DNA from: Methanobacterium sp. UBA8
GTDB taxonomy: Archaea > Methanobacteriota > Methanobacteria > Methanobacteriales > Methanobacteriaceae
Reading direction: 5' to 3'
Assembly (NCBI GenBank): GCA_002509665.1
Contig: DADN01000095.1
Span: 1-8,710, forward strand
Length of the DNA: 8,710 nucleotides
Position numbers and translations under genes: made by a program. Every line of letters starts with the position of its first letter. The stretch's first letter is position 1. Below the pieces are notes generated by a model that saw only the letters and a list, made by a program, of their open reading frames with translations, was not told where the DNA came from and did no database searches. This document shows positions 1 through 5,968 of the stretch, one piece after another.

Positions 1-49
1 TATTATTAAAAGCATCATTACATTCTTTGCTTATTTTTAAATCATTCAT
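1..49 (-). CDS. 5' end of an unidentified gene downstream of the MarR gene (partial)
   Basis: An ATG at 49-47 opens a reading frame that stays open to the window edge; the visible peptide is MNDLKISKECNDAFNN. It begins 4 bases after the MarR stop codon (TGA at 56-54). A clear GGAG Shine-Dalgarno site at 62-59, inside the last MarR codons, lies 9 bases before the ATG. The other nearby ATG (45-43) hits a stop after two codons. The close spacing suggests co-transcription with the MarR regulator, and MarR proteins often control the gene beside them. The visible residues are hydrophilic, so there is no signal peptide or membrane segment at the very N-terminus. Sixteen residues are too few to name a family. 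Confidence 0.6.
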   Translation of the reverse strand, partial: MNDLKISKECNDAFNN

Positions 50-53
50 TTTA

Positions 54-518
54 TCATTCTCCAGGATTTAGCTCTAAAATGTGCACTAAATTTTTTATAA
101 AATCTTCATCATAAGTTCTATTTTCAAAAAACTTCTCATCAACAGCCTGAACAATATTTAATGCTTTTTCAAACCTTTGAATACCTTCTTCCGTGAGTGA
201 TACACATTTAGCCCTTGTATCCGCCTCACACTCATCTCTTAAAATAAGACCTTTTTTTTCAAGAGTCCTTATGACTTTAGAAGTCATCATAATGTTTGTA
301 CTAGCATACTTAGCTAATCGCACCTGTGTTATTGGTTTTTCAAACCTTTCAAGCCAGGCTATTCCAGCCAGTAAAGCAAATTGTACATGTGTCAAATCCA
401 GGTCTTTTAAAGCATAGTTCATCTTTCGCTGCCATAAATTTGTAATCTGCCATAAAAGGAATCCGGCACTTTCTTCTGGCTTTTCAAACCAGAATTTAGC
501 ATATCCATCATTTTTCAT
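54..518 (-). CDS. MarR-family winged-helix transcriptional regulator
   Basis: This is a 154-residue protein, the usual MarR length. The order of elements fits the family: an N-terminal dimerisation helix (about 15-40), the helical core (42-60), a winged helix-turn-helix with recognition helix around residues 74-90 (TNIMMTSKVIRTLEKKG), a wing with the signature D-x-R (D100, R102) followed by VSLTEEG, and C-terminal dimerisation helices (112-150). MarR proteins are cytoplasmic dimers that bind palindromic operators and release them on binding phenolic or lipophilic ligands, or on cysteine oxidation. Two cysteines, C97 and C105, flank the wing. The Shine-Dalgarno site is weak (a GAAGAAG-like run upstream of the ATG at 518-516). 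A TATA box and inverted repeat lie about 60 bases upstream, so autoregulation is likely. A second gene begins 4 bases after the stop and is probably part of the same transcript. The family call is firm; the ligand and targets are unknown. Confidence 0.9.
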   Translation of the reverse strand: MKNDGYAKFWFEKPEESAGFLLWQITNLWQRKMNYALKDLDLTHVQFALLAGIAWLERFEKPITQVRLAKYASTNIMMTSKVIRTLEKKGLILRDECEADTRAKCVSLTEEGIQRFEKALNIVQAVDEKFFENRTYDEDFIKNLVHILELNPGE

Positions 519-564
519 ATTATCTTCTTCTTATCATTTTGATAATTTCAATACTATTTTTCAT

Positions 565-601
565 TATTATAACCGTATATATAATAATCGTGGTTATTAT
601 A
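565..601 (-). promoter_or_regulatory. TATA-box promoter inside an inverted repeat, candidate MarR operator
   Basis: On the minus strand a TATA box (TTATATATA, 584-576) lies about 60 bases before the MarR start codon. Archaeal spacing would put transcription start near 554 and give a leader of about 36 bases. The box sits in the 17-base spacer of an inverted repeat with arms TATTATAACC (565-574) and GGTTATTATA (592-601), matching at 9 of 10 positions. A dimeric repressor bound here would block TBP/TFB, which is the expected geometry for MarR autoregulation. The repeat and TATA motif are seen directly; binding by this regulator is inferred. The AT-rich arms reduce the weight of the match, but AACC/GGTT gives it some specificity. 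Confidence 0.5.
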
Positions 602-632
602 TTTAAATTTTTTTAAATAAATGGATGTTTCT

Positions 633-638
633 AAAAAA
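633..638 (-). terminator. T-tract terminator after the HEAT-like gene
   Basis: Six consecutive T residues on the minus strand begin about 20 bases after the stop codon of the HEAT-like gene. No stem precedes them. Archaeal RNA polymerase can terminate on T-rich tracts alone, so this is a plausible weak terminator. It is a short homopolymer in AT-rich DNA and could be chance. Confidence 0.35.
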
Positions 639-657
639 GTAGTCACCATTAAAAATC

Positions 658-1296
658 TTAATTTGAATGTTTCCTTAAAAATCTTTCTGCTTTTACCTTA
701 GTAGCATTTCTAGGGTTATTAAGCTGTCTTTTAACAAATGAAATTATCTTATTTTTATCCTCAATTTCAGAAAAAGATTTATTAAAAAAGAGGATAACAT
801 GGCCCAAAAGAATATTTTGGCGTTTTTTATTTTCAGAAATTTTTTCAATTTCCATAAGTCTATCTACAATTTTTTCCTGCAGTTCAGGTTTAGATTTTAC
901 GATTTTCCAGCTGTTATCAATGACATGCACTGCTGCAGCCATAGAATCATTGAATACAGTATCATAAAACCTGTCAAAAATGTCATTAATTTTGTCCTGC
1001 GAATCTACAGCACTTAAATTAGCTATAATCTCAATGGTATTCCACATATTCAGTTTATTCTTATTATCCAGCAGCCCTATAAAAAAATCTATATATGGAT
1101 ACAATGTCTCAGGACTTTTCCTGCTTATAACCCGTAAAATAGTTGCAGAATCAAATTTTACTTTATTGGATCCTGAATAAATTTTATCTAAAACTACTGG
1201 AAGTAACTGGGGATTATTTATAATATCTTCAGCTATATTTCCAGGGAAATCTTCCATCTGGTCAATTTCAGCCATAATCTCTTCTCTAGTTACCAT
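658..1296 (-). CDS. HEAT/ARM-like alpha-helical repeat protein, function unknown
   Basis: This is a 212-residue protein predicted to be almost entirely alpha-helical, with no signal peptide or membrane segment. Helix pairs of about 35-40 residues recur: roughly 14-38 (NIAEDIINNPQLLPVVLDKI), 46-77 (SATILRVISRKSPETLYPYI, then DFFIGLLD), 83-118 (MWNTIEIIANLSAVD onward), 117-150 and 156-205. The S/A-x-x-I-L-R-V-I and W-N-T-I-E-I-I-A-N-L segments are typical of HEAT or Armadillo repeat helices, which form curved scaffolds for protein binding. No catalytic motif is visible. The C-terminus is strongly basic (KVKAERFLRKH). The start ATG at 1296-1294 has a GAGGT Shine-Dalgarno site at 1304-1300, very close to the codon. 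The gene stands between the MarR gene and an aminotransferase, with 82 bases to the aminotransferase stop. That context does not reveal its role. It looks more AT-rich than the neighbouring enzymes. Confidence 0.7.
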   Translation of the reverse strand: MVTREEIMAEIDQMEDFPGNIAEDIINNPQLLPVVLDKIYSGSNKVKFDSATILRVISRKSPETLYPYIDFFIGLLDNKNKLNMWNTIEIIANLSAVDSQDKINDIFDRFYDTVFNDSMAAAVHVIDNSWKIVKSKPELQEKIVDRLMEIEKISENKKRQNILLGHVILFFNKSFSEIEDKNKIISFVKRQLNNPRNATKVKAERFLRKHSN

Positions 1297-1342
1297 CTTA
1301 CCTCATCTAATAATTATACTATTTCATAATCCTTTTTCATTT

Positions 1343-1380
1343 AAAAAAATAGGTATAAAATGTAGATCGATTTATACATT
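1343..1380 (-). terminator. Hairpin plus T7 terminator of the first aminotransferase gene
   Basis: On the minus strand a small hairpin with arms AATGTA (1380-1375) and TACATT (1364-1359) and a 10-base loop overlaps the aminotransferase stop codon. Ten bases later comes a run of seven T residues (1349-1343). The stem is weak, so in an archaeon the T run probably carries most of the signal. It should separate the aminotransferase transcript from the HEAT-like gene. Confidence 0.45.
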
Positions 1381-2554
1381 AATCCATAAGTTTATTTATT
1401 GCATTTCCAAGCCGTTTTATGCCCTCTTCGATTTGTTCCCCATTTGAATTTGAGAAATTAAGTCTTAATGAATTCATTCCGCTCCCATCAACATAAAAAG
1501 CCTGTCCTGGAACAAATGCTACATTTTCCTTTATTGCAAGTTCAAATAAGTCCATTGAAGATAGACCTTCAGGAAGGGTAACCCATAAAAACATTCCTCC
1601 TTCAGGTTTTGTATATTCTACATTTTCAGGGAAGTATTTCTCTATCATGGAAACCATCATGTTTCTTTGATTTCTGTACATTTCTTTTATCTTTTCTATA
1701 TGTTCATCAATGTTATTATGGGTTAAATACTGATAAACAGCTCTTTGAGTAAAATAATTTGAATGAAGGTCTGATGCCTGTTTTGCAATGATGATTTTCT
1801 CCATTATTTCTTCATTTGCAACTATCCAACCAAGCCTCATTCCAGGAGATACTATTTTAGAAAAAGAACCAAAAAGTACAGAATCTCCAAGATAAGCCTT
1901 GACAGGAGGTATATCATTACCCAAAAATCTTATTTCGCCATAAGGATTGTCTTCTACAAAAACTATATCTTCATTTTTAAGAATTTCAGCTAATTTTTGT
2001 CTTTTTTCCTTTGAATAAGTTATTCCTGTTGGGTTCTGGAAATTTGTAACTGAATAAAACATTTTTATTTTATTTTCGTCCAGTATTCTTTGGAGTGAAT
2101 CCATATCTACACCATCTTCAAGTAGAGGAACAGATCTGAATTGAGGTTCAAATAACCCGAATGACTGTATCGCAGCAAGATATGTTGGATTTTCAACCAG
2201 AACTTTATCCCCTTTATTTAAAAAAACTTTACTGACGAGGTCTATTCCCTGCTGTGAACCATTTGTAATTAGTATTTCATCAGCACTGACTTTTAAACCA
2301 TTTTTTGAGTATCTTTCTGCAATGTATTCACGCAAGGGCAAATATCCTTCTGTTGTACTGTACTGAAGAATTTCATCCCCATTTTGAGACAAAACTTCAG
2401 ATACTGCTTCCCCTATCTCAGCTACCGGGAACGATTTAGGATTAGGCAAACCTCCTGCAAATGAAATGATGCTTTTATCTTCTGTAACCTTTAATATTTC
2501 CCTTATAAATGATTTATGAACATTTTTCATTCTTTCTGCAAATAGATTACTCAT
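1379..2554 (-). CDS. PLP-dependent aminotransferase, 2-aminoadipate/aromatic type (fold type I, COG1167-like without HTH domain)
   Basis: The 391-residue protein (numbered from the chosen start) should transfer an amino group between an amino acid and a 2-oxoacid using pyridoxal phosphate. Visible active-site elements are QNPTG with N174, EDNPYGE with D202 (pairs with the PLP ring nitrogen) and Y205, SFSK with the Schiff-base lysine K233, R240 in SPGMRLGW, and the carboxylate-binding arginine R364 in SLRLNFS. The SFAGGLPNP and QYSTTEGYLPLREYIAERY segments are characteristic of the LysN/ARO8/MocR-catalytic-domain group. These act on 2-aminoadipate, leucine or aromatic amino acids; the actual substrate cannot be read from sequence. 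The frame is open upstream to an ATG at 2608, but I chose ATG 2554-2552. A TATA box lies at 2606-2594, which would put 2608 outside the transcript, and AGGAAG at 2569-2564 stands 9 bases before 2554. The gene appears monocistronic. Confidence 0.9.
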   Translation of the reverse strand: MSNLFAERMKNVHKSFIREILKVTEDKSIISFAGGLPNPKSFPVAEIGEAVSEVLSQNGDEILQYSTTEGYLPLREYIAERYSKNGLKVSADEILITNGSQQGIDLVSKVFLNKGDKVLVENPTYLAAIQSFGLFEPQFRSVPLLEDGVDMDSLQRILDENKIKMFYSVTNFQNPTGITYSKEKRQKLAEILKNEDIVFVEDNPYGEIRFLGNDIPPVKAYLGDSVLFGSFSKIVSPGMRLGWIVANEEIMEKIIIAKQASDLHSNYFTQRAVYQYLTHNNIDEHIEKIKEMYRNQRNMMVSMIEKYFPENVEYTKPEGGMFLWVTLPEGLSSMDLFELAIKENVAFVPGQAFYVDGSGMNSLRLNFSNSNGEQIEEGIKRLGNAINKLMD

Positions 2555-2593
2555 ATAATTCAACTTCCTAGAATGTTTAATGTAACTCTTTAA

Positions 2594-2606
2594 GATTATA
2601 TATTTC
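2594..2606 (-). promoter_or_regulatory. TATA-box promoter of the first aminotransferase gene
   Basis: The minus strand reads GAAATATATAATC, a purine-led (BRE-like) archaeal TATA box. Usual spacing places transcription start near 2574, leaving a leader of about 20 bases that contains the AGGAAG ribosome site. This position decides the start codon: the in-frame ATG at 2608 would be upstream of the transcript. Confidence 0.55.
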
Positions 2607-2635
2607 ATTATTTAATTTTAAGCAATGGCATAATA

Positions 2636-2660
2636 ACATAACTGCCAAGAACTGTTATGT
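2636..2660. promoter_or_regulatory. Inverted repeat ACATAAC-N11-GTTATGT, candidate operator
   Basis: Perfect 7-base arms (2636-2642 and 2654-2660) are separated by 11 bases. The centre lies about 48 bases upstream of the TATA box for the aminotransferase gene, a position suited to an activator or a looping repressor. An overlapping shorter repeat, TGGCA (2626-2630) with TGCCA (2643-2647), shares part of the site. The repeats are seen directly; the binding protein is unknown. Confidence 0.4.
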
Positions 2661-2691
2661 CCCATTTTAATTCAGATACAAAAATTATTTC

Positions 2692-2707
2692 CTTAATTTT
2701 AATTAAG
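2692..2707. repeat. AT-rich palindrome CTTAATT-TT-AATTAAG
   Basis: Perfect 7-base arms flank a 2-base centre, and the symmetry extends outward with one mismatch. The centre is too short for a normal RNA loop, so if it has a role it is as duplex DNA. It lies about 90 bases upstream of the aminotransferase promoter. In DNA this AT-rich the match may be chance. Confidence 0.3.
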
Positions 2708-2817
2708 AAACTTTTTATAATTTTAAATTCAATAATGCCTGCAAATTACAGGTTAAAACATATCATGAATTTAAGGCTTATTTTATTTTTAAATTGTACT
2801 TATTTAAATGACCAGAT

Positions 2818-2830
2818 AAAAAAATAAAAA
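2818..2830 (-). terminator. T-rich terminator tract of the acid-activation operon
   Basis: The minus strand reads five T, one A, then seven T residues, about 145 bases after the acyl-CoA synthetase stop codon. Archaeal transcription stops efficiently on such tracts without a hairpin. A weaker earlier candidate is the GGG-TTT-CCC stem with T5 at 2949-2933. Either or both may end the operon transcript. Confidence 0.45.
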
Positions 2831-2972
2831 TAATATAACACGGCTAATTAACTTCAAAAACATTATAAAAGATTACAGACAGTAACTCACTACAATGTTC
2901 TCAAAGCGTTCGATCCACTAAAACAGAAATCTAAAAAGTGGGAAACCCCCCCTAGATTATATCGAATAGCCC

Positions 2973-4634
2973 TTAATTTTCATCTTCTTCTTCAGCAAAT
3001 CTCTTCTTAAGGAATTCTATAGCCTGATCACGCATTATGAATTTCTGTATCTTACCGCTTGCAGTAAGTGGGAATTCATCAACGAAGAAAACATGCTTTG
3101 GGACTTTATAGCGTGCTATTCTTTCCAGACCAAAATCTCTAACATCTTCTTCACTGATATCAACGTCTTCATCAAGAATTACAAATGCCCCCACAATTTC
3201 GCCGTATTTATCATCTGGAATCCCTATAACCTGTACATCTTTAATTCCAGGCATTGTATAATAGAATTCTTCAATTTCACGAGGATAAATGTTTTCTCCA
3301 CCACGTATTATCATGTCCTTTATCCTTCCAACAACAGTGTAATAGCCGTTTTCATCATAGGTTACTAGATCTCCGCTGTGGAGCCACCCATCTTCATCAA
3401 TGGCTTCTGCAGTTTTGTCAGGCATTTTATAGTACCCTTTCATAACATTGTATCCTCTACTGCAAATTTCACCTACTTCTCCAGGTCCAACGGTTTCACC
3501 AGTTTCAGGATCAACAACTTTAATCTCACAATTTGGTAACTTCCTTCCAACAGTTTCAACTCTAAGTTCAAGAGGGTCATCAACACTTGTCTGTGTAAAT
3601 CCAGGAGAACCTTCAGTTAGGCCGTAAACACTGGTTATCTCTGCCATGTTCATATCATTGACCACTTTCTTCATGGCCTCTATTGGACATGTTGAACCTG
3701 CCATTATTCCAGTTCTAAGCGAGGATAAATCAAACATTTCAAACATTGGGTGTGAATATTCAGCAATAAACATTGTTGGAACACCATAAAGCGCAGTACA
3801 CTTCTCTTTTTGGACTGCTGCAAGAACCATAAGAGGGTCAAACTGTTCAAGCATTACTAAAGTTCCGCCATGAGTATACATAGCCATAAGCCCTAAAGTA
3901 ACTCCAAAACAATGGAACATCGGCACAGTAAGGCATAACCTATCTTCCGAGGTATATTTAAGGTTCTCACCAATGTAATACCCATTATTAATTATATTTT
4001 TGTGTGTGAGCATTACTCCCTTTGGGAAACCAGTTGTACCTGATGTATACTGCATACATACTACATCATCACTGCCAAAAGTTTTTTTAGCTTTTAAAAG
4101 TTCGCTGTCGTCGGTGTGTTTACCAAGTAGCAGTAGTTCATGAGTATTATAAAGCCCGCGATGCTTTTCCTGACCTATAAAAATTACATTTTTAAGGTAA
4201 GGGTATTCCTTACTTTCTAAATTACCCCTTTTACTTGTTTTAAGTTCAGGGACAAGTTCATATAGTATCTTCAAATAATTGACATCCCTGAATCCATCTG
4301 TTATTGCAAGAGCTTTCATATCAGATTGTTTTAACACATAATCCAGCTCATGACTTTTATAAGCAGTATTTACTGTTACAAGAACTGCACCTATTTTTCC
4401 ACACGCAAATAAGAATGTAATCCAATCTGGAACGTTCAATGCCCAGATTCCAACATGATCACCTTTAGTAACTCCAATTGAAAGCAAACCCTTTGCAAGC
4501 TTATTTACTCGTTCATCAAATTGTTTGTAAGTAAAACGAAGATCCCTATCTGAATAAACCATAAATTCCCTGTCTGGATCTTTTTCTGCCTGTTTTTCAA
4601 AGAAATCTCCAATTGTATCTTCTGTAAAAAGCAT
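2973..4634 (-). CDS. AMP-forming acyl-CoA synthetase (ANL superfamily)
   Basis: This 553-residue cytoplasmic enzyme would activate a carboxylic acid with ATP to an acyl-adenylate and then form the CoA thioester. All core motifs are intact: the P-loop [11 protein letters not shown] (196-206), the YGLTEGS adenine-binding motif (337-343), HSGDL (419-423) with the ribose-binding aspartate D422, the hinge region [16 protein letters not shown] (436-451), and the adenylation lysine K528 in PLTASGK. Length and the N-terminal [21 protein letters not shown] segment match the medium-chain/ACSF2-like fatty-acyl-CoA ligase branch rather than acetyl-CoA synthetase (about 630-660 residues). The exact acid cannot be told from motifs. 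The C-terminus is a short acidic tail (EEEDEN). An AAGGAG ribosome site (4647-4642) stands 7 bases before the ATG. It is the last gene of an operon with the thioesterase (44-base gap) and the XRE-cupin gene. A TATA-like AAAATATAAA just upstream could provide a secondary internal promoter. Confidence 0.92.
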   Translation of the reverse strand: MLFTEDTIGDFFEKQAEKDPDREFMVYSDRDLRFTYKQFDERVNKLAKGLLSIGVTKGDHVGIWALNVPDWITFLFACGKIGAVLVTVNTAYKSHELDYVLKQSDMKALAITDGFRDVNYLKILYELVPELKTSKRGNLESKEYPYLKNVIFIGQEKHRGLYNTHELLLLGKHTDDSELLKAKKTFGSDDVVCMQYTSGTTGFPKGVMLTHKNIINNGYYIGENLKYTSEDRLCLTVPMFHCFGVTLGLMAMYTHGGTLVMLEQFDPLMVLAAVQKEKCTALYGVPTMFIAEYSHPMFEMFDLSSLRTGIMAGSTCPIEAMKKVVNDMNMAEITSVYGLTEGSPGFTQTSVDDPLELRVETVGRKLPNCEIKVVDPETGETVGPGEVGEICSRGYNVMKGYYKMPDKTAEAIDEDGWLHSGDLVTYDENGYYTVVGRIKDMIIRGGENIYPREIEEFYYTMPGIKDVQVIGIPDDKYGEIVGAFVILDEDVDISEEDVRDFGLERIARYKVPKHVFFVDEFPLTASGKIQKFIMRDQAIEFLKKRFAEEEDEN

Positions 4635-4678
4635 GTTTTGGCTCCTTTATGCACACTAAATTTTTTTTTATTTATATT

Positions 4679-5095
4679 TTATTTGCAATTTTTGTCTTCT
4701 AATATTAAATGCTCATGTAATTGGGCTTTTATTGTGTCAGGAATAGGTATACTCTTTTGATTTAAGAAATCAAAATGTACAAGGACAGCTTTTCCCTTTG
4801 CCTTAAGCTCCCCATCCTGCCATGCTTCATGACCTATTGTAAATGAGCTGTTTCCGATATGAGTTATGTAACTTCTAATTTCAACATCAATTCCATAGTA
4901 CATTTGACCTAGGTAGTCAAATTCAGTCCTGACAAGGATCAATTTCCATTTTTCATAACTCAAGTCAAGATCGGGTGTAAACATTCTAAATATTGGATTT
5001 CTTCCGACTTCAAACCACTCCACAAGTGCAGTATTGTTAATATGCCGAAGTCCATCAGCATCTCCGAATCGTGGTGTAACTTTTTCTGTAAACAT
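4679..5095 (-). CDS. Acyl-CoA thioesterase, hotdog fold (4HBT/YbgC-like)
   Basis: This 138-residue protein is a typical single hotdog domain and probably acts as a dimer or tetramer that hydrolyses acyl-CoA to acid and CoA. The N-terminal signature RFGDADGLRHINN (residues 9-21) corresponds to the family D-x-D-x-x-G-H-x-N-N motif. D14 is the likely catalytic residue and H18, N20, N21 start the central hot-dog helix (ALVEWFEVGR). In this copy the usual glycine before histidine is arginine (R17). The later strand pattern (LVRTEFDYLGQMYYGIDVEI, then SSFTIGHEAW and GKAVLVHFD) fits the sheet of the fold. The ATG at 5095-5093 is preceded by a GTGAT ribosome site about 5 bases upstream. It sits between the XRE-cupin gene (40-base gap) and the acyl-CoA synthetase gene (44-base gap), so it probably acts on the synthetase's product or related acyl-CoAs. 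The family is secure; the substrate is unknown. Confidence 0.88.
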   Translation of the reverse strand: MFTEKVTPRFGDADGLRHINNTALVEWFEVGRNPIFRMFTPDLDLSYEKWKLILVRTEFDYLGQMYYGIDVEIRSYITHIGNSSFTIGHEAWQDGELKAKGKAVLVHFDFLNQKSIPIPDTIKAQLHEHLILEDKNCK

Positions 5096-5135
5096 TTAAA
5101 TCACTTTTAGATTTGTATTAACTGTTAAATTTGTT

Positions 5136-5714
5136 TTAAAATGGCGTATATACAACTGCAAGGATTTTTGAATCCTTATCACCGTAAGCATGTAAGTCGT
5201 GAGGTACAATTGAATCATAGTAAATACTGTCCCCTTGAGAAAGCAGGTATTTTTCCTGACCGTATAATATTTCAATTTGTCCTTCCATGACATAAATGAA
5301 CTCTTCACCTTCATGTGAAGACAGTTTATAGTCTTTCGAAGCTGGGAGACGTACATCTATCATAAATGGTTCCATGTGTCTGTCAGCCTTGCCTGAAGCG
5401 AGGGAATAAAAATCAAGGGCACTTGTATCTGGATGATCTTCTTTACCTGAAAAATGGATAACCTGTTCTGATTTACCAGATTTTACCATTACTGGGCCTA
5501 TTTGGGGTGCATCATCAAGAAAAGTACCTAAACGGACATCCAACACTTTTGCAATCCTTATAAGTGGTGTTAATGAAGGGATCAAATCTCCACTTTCAAT
5601 ACTTTCTATAACCTTCCTGCTGCACTGGCTTTTTTCTGCCAGTTGCTCAACGGTCATTTTATGGTTTTCTCTTATTTGCTGGATTTTAGTTCCGAGTTGG
5701 TTTTCCTCTGACAT
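5136..5714 (-). CDS. XRE-family regulator with C-terminal cupin sensor domain
   Basis: This 192-residue protein has two domains. Residues 8-63 form a lambda-repressor-like helix-turn-helix ([20 protein letters not shown], with the recognition part around [11 protein letters not shown] and the closing [15 protein letters not shown]). Residues about 110-190 form a small cupin barrel with motif 1 containing H134, E137/E138 and G145 ([18 protein letters not shown]), and motif 2 [17 protein letters not shown] with H172 and H175. A metal site is plausible. Proteins of this kind sense a small metabolite in the cupin and switch operons beside them. As first gene of the operon with the thioesterase and acyl-CoA synthetase, it most likely controls that operon, perhaps responding to the acid or its CoA ester. 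The ATG at 5714-5712 has an excellent ribosome site (GGAG at 5726-5723, 8 bases away). Nothing suggests a toxin-antitoxin role. Confidence 0.92.
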   Translation of the reverse strand: MSEENQLGTKIQQIRENHKMTVEQLAEKSQCSRKVIESIESGDLIPSLTPLIRIAKVLDVRLGTFLDDAPQIGPVMVKSGKSEQVIHFSGKEDHPDTSALDFYSLASGKADRHMEPFMIDVRLPASKDYKLSSHEGEEFIYVMEGQIEILYGQEKYLLSQGDSIYYDSIVPHDLHAYGDKDSKILAVVYTPF

Positions 5715-5739
5715 TTAATTATCTCCTATTTTATAGATT

Positions 5740-5825
5740 ATTTTATAAATACGAACTTAATTTACAGTTAATTTCCCATAGTAGTTATTATCTTCATTAT
5801 AACTTATTTTAAACTATATTATAAA
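5740..5825 (-). promoter_or_regulatory. Promoter region of the XRE-cupin / thioesterase / acyl-CoA synthetase operon
   Basis: Two TATA candidates are visible on the minus strand. The upstream one, in GAGTTTATAATATAG (5828-5814), would start RNA near 5794 and leave a leader of about 80 bases. The nearer one, TTTATAAAAT (5749-5740), would start RNA around 5719, downstream of the GGAG ribosome site, so the upstream box is preferred. No strong palindrome for the XRE regulator is visible, only weak AT-rich symmetries. Confidence 0.4.
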
Positions 5826-5954
5826 CTCCAATGAATAATCAAACATTTATACCATCAATCTAACTGAGGTTATATTGTTCTAAATATTATTAAATGTAAT
5901 TATTAATTATTTAGAATTCAGATGATTAATAAGTTACCTCATTTGCTGTAATTC

Positions 5955-5968
5955 TTAGAAATTTCTAA
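5955..5968. repeat. Perfect 14-base palindrome TTAGAAATTTCTAA after the second aminotransferase gene
   Basis: The palindrome abuts the aminotransferase stop codon (TAA, 5971-5969). In RNA it could form a 5-pair stem with an AAUU loop. No T run follows on the minus strand, so it is not a convincing terminator. It may be a protein-binding site or chance in AT-rich DNA. Confidence 0.35.

Larger units (their letters stand above)
2555..2972. other. Gene-free interval between the acyl-CoA synthetase and aminotransferase genes
   Basis: This 418-base stretch contains no convincing coding frame on either strand. From right to left, in the direction of transcription of both flanking genes, it holds a small GGGTTTCCC hairpin followed by T5 just after the synthetase stop, a long T-rich tract near 2830-2818, the two palindromes, and the TATA box and ribosome site of the aminotransferase gene. 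A run of seven C residues (2946-2952) stands out in otherwise AT-rich DNA. I see no tRNA-like or box C/D-like structure. Confidence 0.6.

Noticed and set aside
2555..2608. Upstream in-frame ATG at 2608 for the first aminotransferase
   Set aside because: It lacks a ribosome site and overlaps the TATA box at 2594-2606, so it would not be in the transcript. The 18 extra residues do not resemble the family.
2946..2952. Run of seven C residues as a phase-variation tract
   Set aside because: It lies just downstream of a stop codon, outside any coding frame and far from the next promoter, so slippage would not switch a gene.
5096..5356. 86-residue minus-strand frame overlapping the XRE-cupin gene
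   Set aside because: It is a shifted frame inside a well-supported coding region, with no ribosome site and a peptide resembling no family.
5136..5714. XRE-type protein as a toxin-antitoxin antitoxin
   Set aside because: The C-terminal half is a cupin sensor domain and the partners are metabolic enzymes; no toxin-like small gene is adjacent.
5865..5941. TGAGGT/ACCTCA inverted pair between the second aminotransferase and the XRE-cupin gene
   Set aside because: Six-base arms 65 bases apart in AT-rich DNA are easily due to chance and do not frame any promoter element.
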